Shown here: positions 11,414 through 24,223 of the stretch, one piece after another | How the letters are laid out: each line of letters begins with the position of its first letter | Numbering within the stretch: position 1 is the first letter of the stretch | Source: Nilaparvata lugens | Lineage: Eukaryota > Arthropoda > Insecta > Hemiptera > Delphacidae | Reading direction: 5' to 3' | Assembly (NCBI RefSeq): GCF_014356525.2 | Contig: NC_052505.1 | Location: 1,815,905-1,879,904, forward strand | Length of the DNA: 64,000 nt | The notes under the pieces: model-generated | What the model was told of the DNA's origin: nothing | What the model saw: only the letters and a program-made list of their open reading frames with translations | The model's database searches: none | Made by a program: the position numbers and the translations under genes

Positions 11414-12172
11414 TATCCAGTGAAGTCCACGTTATAATGGCAGTGTTTGATTAGCAATGGTACTGCCATCCTTGTCTATCATTCAACAAAGCAGATAGCG
11501 CTATCACTTTCTCGCTTTGCTTTGTTGCCGGATCGTCTTTTAACAATGTAGAATAATAATTGATTAACAAAATATTTCATCTTATTTATGAAAATTCATT
11601 ATGAAATTATATTGAAGAATATAATTTCTTGCTTAATAAAGTATAATTTTTTAATTTAAAACGTAGATGAACAGTTAATATTACATCAACAAAGCAAAGC
11701 ATCTATCATTCAACAAAGCAGATAGCGCTATCACTTTCTCGCTTTGCTTTCTTGCCAGATTGTCTTTCAACATTGTAGAATCAATAATTCATTTACAAAA
11801 CTCAGTTATTATTATGAAATTATTGAAAAATATAATTCCTCGCTTAATAAAATATAATTGACCATTTTAAACGAGGATGAACAGTTAATATTACATCAAT
11901 AAACCTGTATCAGCTACCGTCTATAGTCTTTCAACATTGTAGAATCAATAATTCATTTACAAAACTCAGTTATCATTATGAAATTATTGAAAAATATAAT
12001 TTCTTGCTTAAAAGAATATAATTGATCATTTCAAACGAGAATGAACAGTTGATATTACATCAATAAACCTGTATCAGCTACCGTCTATAGAAGGCATTGA
12101 CAAGACAGAGGATCGGCAACGTTTTTCTTCTATCTTTCTACACTGCCATTATAATGTTGACCTCAGTATAGG
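11414..12172 (-). mobile_element. MITE-A, internally rearranged copy
   Basis: The terminus AAGTCCACGTTATAATGGCA at 11424 and the opposite terminus CACTGCCATTATAATG near 12140 bracket a copy whose middle holds repeated blocks. Segments starting CAACAAAGCAGATAGCGCTA occur at about 11485 and 11710, and segments starting AACATTGTAGAATCAATAAT occur at about 11770 and 11934. Confidence 0.75.
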
Positions 12173-12474
12173 TCTCACTTAAATCAAACTGAGATGATAA
12201 CGATGGCTCTGTTACAAAATCTTTGTTGCCACATTGGAGAACGAAAAATGGAGAGCTGTTCAACTAGATTAGAGATGAACTTTGTCTTGTAAGATAACAT
12301 TTCTGATCATCCCACAATAATATTATTGGAGTGTATTTATAAATTGTAAAGAGAATATATGAGAGTGTATGTATATGCTTGTTGATGATGTGTTTAACGT
12401 TTCGAGATAAGTAGAATATTCACATGCTATCGAATGTGTGTTAGTATGCCACATATAAATATTGTGAATGATAA

Positions 12475-12749
12475 CATAGAGAAACAATAGCGAAAGTAGA
12501 TATCCCATGGTATAGGGCGTTTATATCGCAACTTTTAATGTTATTTCAAGCCGATTACTGTTGATTATTGTCGAATTTTAATGTTTTGACCGGATGAGAG
12601 TGTATGAACGTTACAATATGAGAGACTACCAGCGTCAAACAGCTTCACAGGAAAGAACTACGCGGACTATTGGCTTGAGATAACAGTAAAACTTGCGACA
12701 TAAACGCCCTATACCATGGGATATCTACTTATGCCATTGTTTATCTATG
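12475..12749. mobile_element. MITE-B, intact copy with 7-bp target duplication
   Basis: Terminal CATAGAGAAAC and the slightly mutated GTTTATCTATG enclose 275 bp homologous to 7006-7276. The flanks are ATGATAA at 12468-12474 and 12750-12756. Two independent copies therefore give a 7-bp duplication. Confidence 0.85.
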
Positions 12750-12904
12750 ATGATAATTAATAATTGCTCTGGCTCCTCTGCAGCCAGAGGAGTTTATTGA
12801 AAAACATATACATAATTGTTATATTAAACATACAAAAATGCTAATACTAAACTTAGTTCTAATTATGATACCCAACTATAATAATATGTGTCGGCGTGAT
12901 CATA

Positions 12905-13376
12905 ATTAATATCCTATTATATTAAGCGAGCAATTTCTGTATTTATACATCTCATTATTTTTATATCTGGCTATTTTTATATCTGGCTATTTTTATATCT
13001 GGCTATTTTTATATCTGGTTATTTGTGTTTCACGGATCTCGAAAACGGCTCTAACGATTTGCACGAAATTTGGAACATAGCAGGTTTATGATATAAAGAT
13101 TCGATTGCACTAGGTCTCATTCTTTGAAAAACTCGCTGAACGACATTAGAAGGATAATTCATCCTTGGAAAACAGTTGATAATTTCGTCGTCTCTCGATA
13201 ACAGAAGATGCGTGTGTCTATGTGTGCCTTTCTGGACTATTTATAGTGTATAAATCAAAATCCGGGAAAAAACAGTTTTGGGCTGTGCTTGTTAGTACTT
13301 CCCCAATCATTTTAAAGAATTGTGTTCGGTTTATCAATAAATGAATAAATAAATAACGAGCGAAGCTCGGTGCCCC
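12905..13376 (+). mobile_element. REP-C dispersed repeat ending in the 3' tail module
   Basis: Begins CCTATTATATTAAGCGAGCA and carries a four-fold TTTTTATATCTGGCTA array. Then come AACGGCTCTAACGATTT, ACACGCATCTTCTG-type sequence (inverted) and the TTTTGGGCTGTGCTTGTT module with AATAAATAAATAAC. It ends GAGCGAAGCTCGGTGCCCC. Related copies lie at 35760-36030 (minus), 41565-42960 and 51565-52970. Probably a non-autonomous retroelement or Helitron-like element; the class is not proven. Confidence 0.65.
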
Positions 13377-14600
13377 TATATTTATTATATTATACATACA
13401 AAATTTGCTAGTACTAAACTTAGTTCTAATTATGATACCCCACTATAATAATATGTGTCGGGGTCTCATAATATTCTTTTCTAGAACATAAATCTTCTAA
13501 AGCAATTGTTCATACTTCATACTTATTAATTGTTCATAAATCTATGAATTCAGGGCTACTTATATTTATTCATAAAATAGAATTACAGTACCCTTTTTTG
13601 AAATTAATTTTTCCCCTTTTTTCAGTTTCGATTTGAATTTATCTATTTCATACACACAAATACAAGTTTGATACAAATTAACAAGAAGAATACATGGAAA
13701 CATCAACAAAAATTACATCTAGTAAACACCAATTTGAATATCAGAGTAATAAACTAATAGGTAAATAAAATTCCAGAAGACTTTATTGAGGATGAAATAA
13801 CAAAAACTTATTTTGATTAATAAAATCATGGGTAAAACGAAACTATTATTTTAGAATTGAGAACTGAGTTGACTGAATCACCAATTTTGGCAATAGTTAT
13901 TTATTATTGGTAAAAATTATAAAAAACTCGACAATTATATTATTTTTCTGTGCATTGATATTTTGTTTATCAAGTACTTGGATTATTGATGAATTCAACA
14001 TCCATATATTATCATCCATCAACAGAATTGTATCATTTGAACTGCGGTTTTTAGATTCAAAAAATGTATTTCTTATTTTTAGAACTCGTGTCAGGAGCTC
14101 AATGCTTTTTTCCAGTCACTCCGAAAACTATTGTATTTTAATGAATTTTTTTATTTGTAACAATTTAATGTATTTGGCAGTAAATTCAATTCAATTTAAT
14201 ACACAATGAAACAAAATAAAGAGAAAATGGTACAAAAAAAAGGTGGAGGATTGAATGGTTTTTCCAACTATGGTTATCCATGTACTAGTAAAACCTACAA
14301 TCCTCGAGAAGGTGAAAAGGGTAACAGGAGAAGAAAATAGAAAGAAATGAAAGGATGGGAAGGGGGAAGAAAAATAAAGAAAGGAAATAAAAAAACGGTA
14401 GGACCAGATGGTGGAAATCTGAAGATGGTGTGGACTACTGAAACTAGTTGTTATCATTTGTATTTTTAATCTATTATTTTATTAATTTGAAAAAAGAACT
14501 ATAATTCTATTTTATAAATTGTTGATGGTTCTTATCTAATCTTACAGAACTACAGCTTTGTTATTCATGACATGATATCATATTGGCCATCTCATAATTA
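13377..14600. other. AT-rich DNA, no gene recognised
   Basis: A short repeat of the preceding edge sequence (aaacttagttctaattatgatacc) occurs at 12848 and 13418. The purine-rich stretch at 14215-14420 gives an open frame on the minus strand, but its composition (Ser/Phe-rich) looks like low-complexity translation, not a protein. Confidence 0.5.
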
Positions 14601-14604
14601 AATG

Positions 14605-14705
14605 CTTTGAAATAAATAATTTTTCACTTTAAAGTTTTATGAAATACAATATTAATAATAATAGTGGAAACAAGATGGATAACCAACAACTAAATCATTT
14701 ATTGT
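14605..14705 (-). repeat. Penelope-like terminal repeat fragment
   Basis: CACTTTAAAGTTTTATGAAA followed by AGTGGAAACAAGATGGATAA matches the outer part of the repeats at 21590-22130, 40300-40500 and 50330-50515. Confidence 0.55.
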
Positions 14706-14860
14706 TACACAACATTAAAATGTTACAACGTCATTAATAAGACAGAAAAAATCAGTTTAAAAAAGTATTACAAAGTAATCTTTAAATAATAATACCACAT
14801 AAAAACGTATTATTCTCAACAGACATTGATTGTTTGTATTTGTGAATATTAGAATGAAAG

Positions 14861-14960
14861 NNNNNNNNNNNNNNNNNNNNNNNNNNNNNNNNNNNNNNNN
14901 NNNNNNNNNNNNNNNNNNNNNNNNNNNNNNNNNNNNNNNNNNNNNNNNNNNNNNNNNNNN
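14861..14960. other. Assembly gap (100 N)
   Basis: Exactly 100 undetermined bases, the usual placeholder for a gap of unknown size. It sits at the left edge of the satellite array, so the array is probably longer than shown. Confidence 0.98.
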
Positions 14961-17782
14961 ATTTTCTGGGAGATATAAGATCATTATCAAATCCGCCTCC
15001 TTATAGTCTTTTATGTGAGAAACACAAATCTGCAAACGAATTGGGTAAATTCTTTCCCGTTTAGGGAATATATGCCCTATTGAATATATTGAAAACGTAA
15101 ATTGATCAGTAGCCTACATTATTTTCTCATTTTTCGAGTGCAATAGAATCATTACTAAATCTGCTTTCTCATAGTCCTTGATGTGAGGAGCACAAATCTG
15201 CAAACGGATTGAGAAAAATCTTTCCTGGTCAGGAGATATGCCCTCTTGAATATACTGAAAAATGCAAATTGATCAGTACATTATTTTCTCATTTTTCGAG
15301 AGCAATAGAATCATTATCAAATCTGCCTTCTTATGGTCCTTGATATAAGGAACACGAATCTGCAAACGTATATATATTGTATATATATTGTATATATATT
15401 ATATATTGAAAAATGCAAATGGATCAGTACATTAATTTTCTCATTTTCTGGGAGATATAAGATCATTATCAAATCCGCCTTCTTATAGTCTTTTATGTGA
15501 GGAACACGAATCTGCAAACGAATTGGGTAAATTCTTTCCCGTTAAGGAGATATGCCCTCTTAAATATATTGAAAACGTAAATTGATCAGTAGCCTACATT
15601 ATTTTCTCATTTTTCGAGTGCAATAGAATCATTACTAAATCTGCTTTCTCATAGTCCTTGATGTGAGGAGCACAAATCTGCAAACGGATTGAGAAAAATC
15701 TTTCCTGGTCAGGAGATATGCCCTCTTGAATATACTGAAAAATGCAAATTGATCAGTACATTATTTTCTCATTTTTCGAGAGCAATAGAATCATTATCAA
15801 ATCTGCCTTCTTATGGTCCTTGATATAAGGAACACGAATCTGCAAACGTTTTAGAATAATTCTTTTTTGTTCACTAGATATGACCACTTAAATAAATTGG
15901 AAATGCAAATTGATCAGTATATTATTTTCTCATTTTTTCAGGAGCGATAGAATCATTATCAAATCTGCCTTCTTATTGTCCTTGATGTGAGGAACAGGAA
16001 TCATCAAACGGATTGGGGAAATTCTTTCTTGTTCAGGAGATATGACCACTCAAATATATTGTAAAACGCAAATTGGTCAGTACATTATTTCTCTCATTTT
16101 TTGGGGATATATGATCATTATCAAATCTGCTTTCTTATGGTCCTTGATGTGAGGAACACGAATCTGCAAACGGATTAGAATAATAATTTCCTGTTCAGAA
16201 GATATGCCCTCTTTTATATTTTATTGAAAAATGCAAATTGATCATTTAATTAATTTACCATTTTTTCAGGAGCTATTGGATCATTATCAAAACTGCCATG
16301 TTATGGTCCCTCTCTGATGTAAGGAACACTAATCTGCAAACGGATTGGGTAAATTCTTTCCCGTTCAGGAGATATGCCCTCTTGAATATATCGAAGAATG
16401 CAAATTTGTCAGTACATTTTTTTCCTCATTTTTTTCGGGAGCAATAGAATCATCATCAAATCTGCCTTCTTATGGTCATTGATGTGAGGAACACGAATCT
16501 GCAAACGGATTGGGAAAATTATTCTTTGTTCAGGACATATGACCACTCTAATATATTGAAAAACGCAAATTGATCAGTACATTATTTTCTCATTTTTCCA
16601 GGAGCAATAGAATCATGAACAAATCTGCCTTCTTATGGTCCTTGATGTGATCAGGAACAAAAATCTGCAAATGTATTAGAATAATCCTTCCCCGATCAGG
16701 AGATATACCCTCTTAAATATATTTTAGAATGCAAATATAATGTTCAGTACATTATTTTTCTTATTTTTTTCAGGAAATATAATATAATTATCAAATCTAC
16801 TTTCTAATAGTCCATGTTGGGAGGAACACGAATCTTCAAACGGATTGAGAAAAGTCTTTCTTGTTCAGGAGATATGCACTCTTAAATATATAGAAAAAGG
16901 CAAATTAGTACATCATTTTTCTCATTTTTTCAAGAGCAATATATAGAATTATTATCAAATCTGCCTTCTTATAGTCATTGATGTGAGGAACCTTCAAACG
17001 GATTGGGGAAATATTTTCCCGTTCAGAATATATGACCACTTAACTATATTGAAAAACGCAAATCGAACAGTACATTATTTTCTAATCTTTTCAGGAGTGA
17101 TAGATTCATTATAAAATCAGCATTTTTATGGTCTTTGATATGAGGAACACGAATCTTCAAACGGATTGGGAAAATTCTTTCTTGTTCACTAGATATGACT
17201 GCTTAAATATACCGTATTGAAAAACGCAAATTGGTCAGTACATTATTTTTCTCATTTTTCAGGAGATTAACAAACATTACAAACAAACATTAACAAATCT
17301 GCCTTTTCATGGTCCTTGATGTGAGGAACACAAATCTTCTAACGGATTGGGAAAATTCTTTCTTGTTCACTAGATATGACCGCTTAAATATACCGAATTG
17401 AAAAACGCAAATTGGTCAGTACATTATTTTTCTCATTTTCAGGAGATTTGAGATCATTATCAAATCTGCCTTATTATAATCCTTGATGTGATGAACACAA
17501 ATCTTCAAACAAACGTATTAGAATAATTCTTTTCCGTTCAGAAGATATGCCCTCTTAAATATATCGAAAAATGCAAATTTGTCAGTAGCCTACATTATTT
17601 TTTCTCATTTTTTCGGGAGAAGAAATAAGATCATTATCAAATCTGCCTTTTCATGGTCCTTGATGTGAGGAGGACGAATCTGCAAACGGGTTGGGAAAAT
17701 TCTATCTTGTTCAGGAGATATGACCACTTGAATGAATTTAAAAACGCAAATTTATCAGTACATTATTCTCTCATTTTTTTGG
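14961..17782. repeat. Satellite array, ~160-bp monomer, ~17 copies
   Basis: Each monomer contains ATCATTATCAAATCTGCC, then a GGTCCTTGATGTGAGGAACA-like box, AATCTGCAAACGGATTGG, GTTCAGGAGATATG and CAGTACATTATTTTCTCATT. Spacings between monomers are about 150-175 bp. The stretch 15119-15368 is exactly repeated at 15599-15848, a 480-bp (three-monomer) higher-order period at the left end; the right part is more diverged. No open frame is conserved. Confidence 0.88.
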
Positions 17783-18946
17783 ACAGCGTTTACAAGCCGG
17801 GAAGAACGAGCTGTAGTACGAAGTAGATGTGACCATTGTGTCAAATGTTATGACTGTTTTAAATTTTTGATCCTTGAGATGTCCTTATGCAAACCTGTCC
17901 ACTAAATTGAGTGCATCTAACGGGTAATTCTCATATCTTATCAACCTATCATCCTTGTGCAAAATCTTAATATGAGGACAATGAAGTTGGTGATGATGAT
18001 TGAAGCTAAAAATTATATGTTTTTCAAAGTACAAGGGGTAGGTACCTATTATTAGCAGGTGTACCTGAAAATCTATACAATGCATATGAGATAGACCGCT
18101 CTACCTGGTCTGACAACGTTGTAGAGCACAAGATGATTAGGTACATTGGGGATTTTTTTATAATTATACATTTGAATTGAGACAATTGAAAGGTATTGTT
18201 GATTAAAAACTGAAATTAATCAAAATTGTTTTTTTCTTCAAATTCTACTCGGATAACAGATGAAAAAATGAATTAGAAATTGCATTTGCTCAAATATAAT
18301 CATTTCGCTCCATAATAATCATTATGGAAAAATTGTAACTCAGTATTGATTATAGATAGAAAGCTCCAAATTGTTCCATTTTATTCAGGATTCCATAATC
18401 TAAAAGATATAGGAGCAAATTTTTATGTCCTACATGACTGGATTTGGCAGAAATAGCTGGAAACTAAAAATTGGACCAAAAATTCAAGGTTTCTGGGCCA
18501 ACCTGTATCTAGGAAGTAGCCTGTACAAGGAAATTTCATAAATAAAAATTTATCTAAAGTAGGCTACCCTTTGACTAGATAATGGCATCATATAGAGCAT
18601 GAAACATAATTTTAAGAAGGGTAGTACTTGGATTTCCATTTTTATTTATATTTTATAGTAGCCCTAAATGAAAAGGAAATTTTGTATAAAGGAATTGGTT
18701 CTAGACGTCTCTTATTGTATGAGAAAATCAGAACTACAATAATTATAGGCCTATATATTGCAAGTAATAATGTCAAATAGCAGGGACAAATAATAATGTT
18801 ACAAGTGATAAATCCTCAACTGGTGATGTGTCAAACTTGTATGTAAAATTATTATCTAGTAATGTTAGGCCTGGCAGACCACTTTTGATAATTTTAATAG
18901 AACAATAATCCAATGAAAAAAGTAAATAGCCTATATGTTACAAGTG
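17783..18946. other. No recognisable gene
   Basis: The minus-strand frame at 17885-18085 shows no family signature. The rest is AT-rich unique-looking sequence. Confidence 0.45.
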
Positions 18947-20157
18947 TATATTCAATATTTATAATAAATTACTGTGTTATGGGAGCAGTTTTTGAAAGAA
19001 ATCCTGTTTGCTTCCATCTATTCATAATGAATAAAGAATGAAACAAAATTCAAACATGGGCTCTCATGGAAATTTTCTGTGCAGGTTTGAACTTCTATGT
19101 TTTCTGAACATGTCCAGAGTTCTTACTTGTTTTTCATGTGTTATGAGCTCTTGCAGTGCGCTGTGTGAAGCCATTTGACCATTTAAAACTTGCTTCTTCC
19201 TCGGTCATACCAGGAATTTGTATAGGACTTACCGTGCAGTGCGCTCTGGAGCCCTGTTATTTGACCATTACATTTTGCTTCATCCTCGGCCATAACAGGA
19301 ATTTGTATAAGTTTGTTGTCCTTCAGGTGCTAGGGAATGTTATCTTACTGCTCAACATCTTCATTCAAAACTGCAGCACCATTGTCATTGTCATTTTAAT
19401 TTTTTCTCTCCCTATCATTTCGAAGATGTACTTATTATTTTTTTTAAACATCTTTATTGCCCATAAAAACAAAATACAAAATAAAAACTTACAAAAGAAA
19501 TATTCTAGATTATAATATTATGCTATTTTACAAATAAATTAAAATTACATGGCACCACCCAGCAAGGACAAAACCCTGACCACTGAGTGAGAGACAATAT
19601 AAAAATTTATTTACTAATAATCAAAGCTACAAAAATCGAAGTTAACAATAAATTACTAGTAATTATAATATTGAGCTAAGATACCCCAATTGTCTTCGCA
19701 CTATTGTCAAATCTGAATAGTTAATATTATATAAATGTTATGAGATGTAACTCTCAGGTTATACATAGAAACGTTATTATTCTCTGTAAATTCATCCTTT
19801 CTCATCCATGCATAGTAGAGAAGTTTCTTTATATAAATTTATTATAATATTATTGTATGAATCATAAAGAATCACTAATGCTGGAGTTTGTATGATAGTC
19901 ACTGAGTACAAAATTCGGTTTATCTTTACGTTATCAAATAAGTCACTGTCATTTCCACTAGAATATCTCTAATATAGTACCGTAGGAGCGGGTAACTTTA
20001 AACACATTTCAACGTTTCTCATCAAAACCAAATTGAATGTTATTTTTAGTAATCCATTTACTATATTGAATTAGGGGCACACATGTATACTTGCAATATT
20101 TGTAATGATAGCAATTCATCCCCTTCTGGTTATTGAAAAATAATAAGAATAATAAGG
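18947..20157. repeat. 1,211-bp tandem duplication, first copy
   Basis: This unit and 20158-21368 are adjacent and appear identical wherever I compared them. The plus-strand frame at 19156-19515 recurs unchanged at 20367-20726. That frame reads through a retroelement tail and I do not take it as a gene. Confidence 0.9.
19432..19740 (-). mobile_element. LINE 3' end (non-LTR retrotransposon tail), minus strand
   Basis: On the minus strand the sequence ends ATGGGCAATAAAGATG followed by an A-run, a polyadenylation-like LINE terminus. It shares CATGGCACCACCCAGCAAGG (plus-strand reading) with 31553-32090, where more of the element is kept. An identical copy lies at 20643-20951 in the second duplicate. 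Confidence 0.65.
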
Positions 20158-21368
20158 TATATTCAATATTTATAATAAATTACTGTGTTATGGGAGCAGT
20201 TTTTGAAAGAAATCCTGTTTGCTTCCATCTATTCATAATGAATAAAGAATGAAACAAAATTCAAACATGGGCTCTCATGGAAATTTTCTGTGCAGGTTTG
20301 AACTTCTATGTTTTCTGAACATGTCCAGAGTTCTTACTTGTTTTTCATGTGTTATGAGCTCTTGCAGTGCGCTGTGTGAAGCCATTTGACCATTTAAAAC
20401 TTGCTTCTTCCTCGGTCATACCAGGAATTTGTATAGGACTTACCGTGCAGTGCGCTCTGGAGCCCTGTTATTTGACCATTACATTTTGCTTCATCCTCGG
20501 CCATAACAGGAATTTGTATAAGTTTGTTGTCCTTCAGGTGCTAGGGAATGTTATCTTACTGCTCAACATCTTCATTCAAAACTGCAGCACCATTGTCATT
20601 GTCATTTTAATTTTTTCTCTCCCTATCATTTCGAAGATGTACTTATTATTTTTTTTAAACATCTTTATTGCCCATAAAAACAAAATACAAAATAAAAACT
20701 TACAAAAGAAATATTCTAGATTATAATATTATGCTATTTTACAAATAAATTAAAATTACATGGCACCACCCAGCAAGGACAAAACCCTGACCACTGAGTG
20801 AGAGACAATATAAAAATTTATTTACTAATAATCAAAGCTACAAAAATCGAAGTTAACAATAAATTACTAGTAATTATAATATTGAGCTAAGATACCCCAA
20901 TTGTCTTCGCACTATTGTCAAATCTGAATAGTTAATATTATATAAATGTTATGAGATGTAACTCTCAGGTTATACATAGAAACGTTATTATTCTCTGTAA
21001 ATTCATCCTTTCTCATCCATGCATAGTAGAGAAGTTTCTTTATATAAATTTATTATAATATTATTGTATGAATCATAAAGAATCACTAATGCTGGAGTTT
21101 GTATGATAGTCACTGAGTACAAAATTCGGTTTATCTTTACGTTATCAAATAAGTCACTGTCATTTCCACTAGAATATCTCTAATATAGTACCGTAGGAGC
21201 GGGTAACTTTAAACACATTTCAACGTTTCTCATCAAAACCAAATTGAATGTTATTTTTAGTAATCCATTTACTATATTGAATTAGGGGCACACATGTATA
21301 CTTGCAATATTTGTAATGATAGCAATTCATCCCCTTCTGGTTATTGAAAAATAATAAGAATAATAAGG
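20158..21368. repeat. 1,211-bp tandem duplication, second copy
   Basis: Second member of the pair, beginning TATATTCAATATTT and ending AATAATAAGG. The absence of differences implies a very recent event, gene conversion or an assembly duplication. Confidence 0.9.
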
Positions 21369-21589
21369 CATGTTCAAAAGTTACCCTCACTGTCGGCTGA
21401 CTTTGAACAGACATCTACAGCCTACTAAAATGTATATGTAAAGCTACTGATGCCACAAATTTACACTCTATGTGTGAGTAAATTTGTTATAAAAAATCTA
21501 GAAACATTTTAAAGCATTTTCATTTTCTCTTGAATTAACAAGTGTGAAAAATTTAAATTGCCAATATTATGAAATTACAAAATATTTGT

Positions 21590-22130
21590 TGTTGATTATC
21601 CATCTTGTTTCCACTATTATTATCACTATTAAATTTTATAAAACTTTAAAGTGAAAAAGCACTCACATTATTTGATGTGGCGACGTCCGTTTCGTGCTGG
21701 TATTGCACATTTTCAAGCCAAACAGTTCCTGTGTCGCCATATCAAATAATGTGAGTGCTTTTTCACTTTAAAGTTTTATAAAATTTAATAGTGACAAAAT
21801 ATTATTCAACATTGCAAAATGTATCATATAAGATACAGTTCCTGTTTGGCTTGAAAATGTGCAATACCAGCACAAAACGGACGTCGCCACATCAAATAAT
21901 GTGAGTGCTTTTTCACTTTAAAGTTTTATAAAATTCAATAGTGACAAAATATTATTCAACATTGCAAAATGTATCATATAAGATACAGTTCCTGTTTGGC
22001 TTGAAAATGTGCAATACCAGCACAAAACGGACGTCGCCACATCAAATAATGTGAGTGCTTTTTCACTTTAAAGTTTTATAAAATTCAATAGTGACAAAAT
22101 ATTATTCAACATTGCAAAATGTATCATATA
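21590..22130. mobile_element. Penelope-like terminal repeats, inverted then tandem (150-bp unit)
   Basis: A minus-oriented unit (CTTTAAAGTGAAAAAGCACT, TTTGATGTGGCGACGTCC, TTTCGTGCTGGTATTGCAC) meets plus-oriented units that repeat every 150 bp (AATAGTGAC at 21787, 21937 and 22087). Each has the arrangement CTTGAAAAT-GTGC-loop-GCAC-(G/A)AAAC-GGACGTC. This is a short hairpin followed by GAAA and a palindromic GACGTC, which resembles a hammerhead ribozyme core of Penelope-like elements with a mutated CTGANGA. It is non-coding. The assignment to Penelope-like elements is inferred from this arrangement. Confidence 0.55.
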
Positions 22131-22408
22131 AGATGATAGCAGCAAGAAGAGGTGGATCATTCGAGTTTATTACCAAAATTAATAATTTGGTTCTTTTCAA
22201 TAATGTATTCACCTCTTTTCACTGGTGTCATTTTTACTTTTTTTACAATATCGTCCAATTTAACAATATTGATCCGTCTTCAACCAATGGCCAGATAAAT
22301 TTATTGTCCACCTTTCTACTCTTTCTTAGAAGAATAAATTCAAATAATTCTGCATTCACAATACAGTCCACTTGACCAATGTATCAAAGGGATTATTTGT
22401 CAAGAGAA

Positions 22409-22657
22409 AAGGAGTGGCCGTAGCCGAGTGGATCAGATGCTGGCTTTGTGATTTAGAGGCCCTGGTTCAAATCCCGGCCCGGGCAAAATATTTATCTCGG
22501 GCCACTCCCGTGTTTCGGATGGACACGTTAAGCCGTCGGTCCCGGCTGCCTAAAAAGTACTCGTTAGGTCATGTCAGAGGCCCTGAAATTGATCAGTTGC
22601 GACCTGAAAACTCTGACACCAGACCTGAGCCAGCCAGGTCACTCGATATTATTATTA
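22409..22657 (+). mobile_element. tRNA-derived SINE (SINE-1) with 12-bp target duplication
   Basis: The 249-bp element begins with a tRNA-like head containing an A box (TAGCCGAGTGGA) and a B box (GGTTCAAATCC). A central domain (TAAGCCGTCGGTCCCG with CTAAAAAGTA) and a (TAT)n tail follow. TTGTCAAGAGAA flanks it on both sides (22397-22408 and 22658-22669). RNA polymerase III would be the expected transcriber. The head is not an intact tRNA gene. Confidence 0.9.
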
Positions 22658-22879
22658 TTGTCAAGAGAAGATGTAATTTTGTTGAATAAGGGTTGAAAAA
22701 AACTCCATTGGTGACCATATGGTATTGACCCATATAAATGGGTCTGTGAGACCCAAACAACTTTGAGAATAAATGAAATCTGGAGAGAGGTACCTAACAA
22801 TACATCGATTTTCAAGATTCAATCGAGGCTTTTTCAGGATGAACTAACTCAATTGAAGGTTTTGTGTAGTGTACACTCC

Positions 22880-23257
22880 TGTAGTGATTTTAACTCCACG
22901 TTAAAATGGCAGTGGAGAAAAATAGGAGGACAACGTTGCTGATCCTCTGTTTTGTCAATGACTTCTATAAACGGTAGCTAATACAGGTTTATTAATGCAA
23001 TATTAACTGTTCATCTGCTCAAATCAAAAAAATCAATATTATATTTTATTGAGCAAGAAGTTATACTTTTCAATGATTTCATAATTAAGATGAAATATTT
23101 TGTTAATTTATTATTAGTTCTACATTGTTAAAAGATGATCTAGGAGTAGAGTGAAGCGAGAAAGGGATAGCGCAATCCGCTTTGTTGAATGATAGACAAG
23201 GATAGCAATACCATTGCTAATCAAAAACTGCCATTATAATGTGGACCTTACTGTAGG
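22880..23257 (+). mobile_element. MITE-A, diverged copy
   Basis: Termini ACTCCACGTTAAAATGGC and GCCATTATAATGTGGACC with the conserved interior (GAGAAAGGGATAGCGCAATC). The duplicate lies at about 24224-24602. It is shorter than the full ~580-bp copies. Confidence 0.75.
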
Positions 23258-23752
23258 AGGAGACAAGTTTTATAAAATTCAATAGTGACAAAATATTATT
23301 CAACATTGCAAAATGTATCATATAAGATACAGTTCCTGTTTGGCTTGAAAATGTGCAATACCAGCACAAAACGGACGTCGCCACATCAAATAATGTGAGT
23401 GCTTTTTCACTTTAAAGTTTTATAAAATTCAATAGTGACAAAATATTATTCAACATTGCAAAATGTATCATATAAGATGATAGCAGCAAGAAGAGGTGGA
23501 TCATTCGAGTTTATTACCAAAATTAATAATTTGGTTCTTTTCAATAATGTATTCACCTCTTTTCACTGGTGTCATTTTTACTTTTTTTACAATATCGTCC
23601 AATTTAACAATATTGATCCGTCTTCAACCAATGGCCAGATAAATTTATTGTCCACCTTTCTACTCTTTCTTAGAAGAATAAATTCAAATAATTCTGCATT
23701 CACAATACAGTCCACTTGACCAATGTATCAAAGGGATTATTTGTCAAGAGAA

Positions 23753-24001
23753 AAGGAGTGGCCGTAGCCGAGTGGATCAGATGCTGGCTTTGTGATTTAG
23801 AGGCCCTGGTTCAAATCCCGGCCCGGGCAAAATATTTATCTCGGGCCACTCCCGTGTTTCGGATGGACACGTTAAGCCGTCGGTCCCGGCTGCCTAAAAA
23901 GTACTCGTTAGGTCATGTCAGAGGCCCTGAAATTGATCAGTTGCGACCTGAAAACTCTGACACCAGACCTGAGCCAGCCAGGTCACTCGATATTATTATT
24001 A
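23753..24001 (+). mobile_element. SINE-1, copy carried by the segmental duplication
   Basis: Same sequence and same TTGTCAAGAGAA flanks as the copy at 22409-22657, so it was duplicated with its surroundings rather than inserted independently. Confidence 0.9.
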
Positions 24002-24223
24002 TTGTCAAGAGAAGATGTAATTTTGTTGAATAAGGGTTGAAAAAAACTCCATTGGTGACCATATGGTATTGACCCATATAAATGGGTCTGTGAGACCCAA
24101 ACAACTTTGAGAATAAATGAAATCTGGAGAGAGGTACCTACCTAACAATACATCGATTTTCAAGATTCAATCGAGCTTTTTCAGGATGAACTAACTCAAT
24201 TGAAGGTTTTGTGTAGTGTACAC

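Noticed and set aside
14191..14457. Ser/Phe-rich minus-strand frame
   Set aside because: Low-complexity purine/pyrimidine-biased DNA with no domain.
19156..19515. 119-residue frame repeated identically at 20367
   Set aside because: The second half is translated from an antisense LINE tail and the two frames are identical only because of the 1,211-bp duplication.
22411..22490. tRNA gene
   Set aside because: A and B boxes are present, but the acceptor stem does not close, and the body continues into a SINE domain and tail.
22372..22689. 105-residue frame repeated at 23716
   Set aside because: It is a translation of the tRNA-derived SINE; box A, box B and the target duplication explain the sequence.
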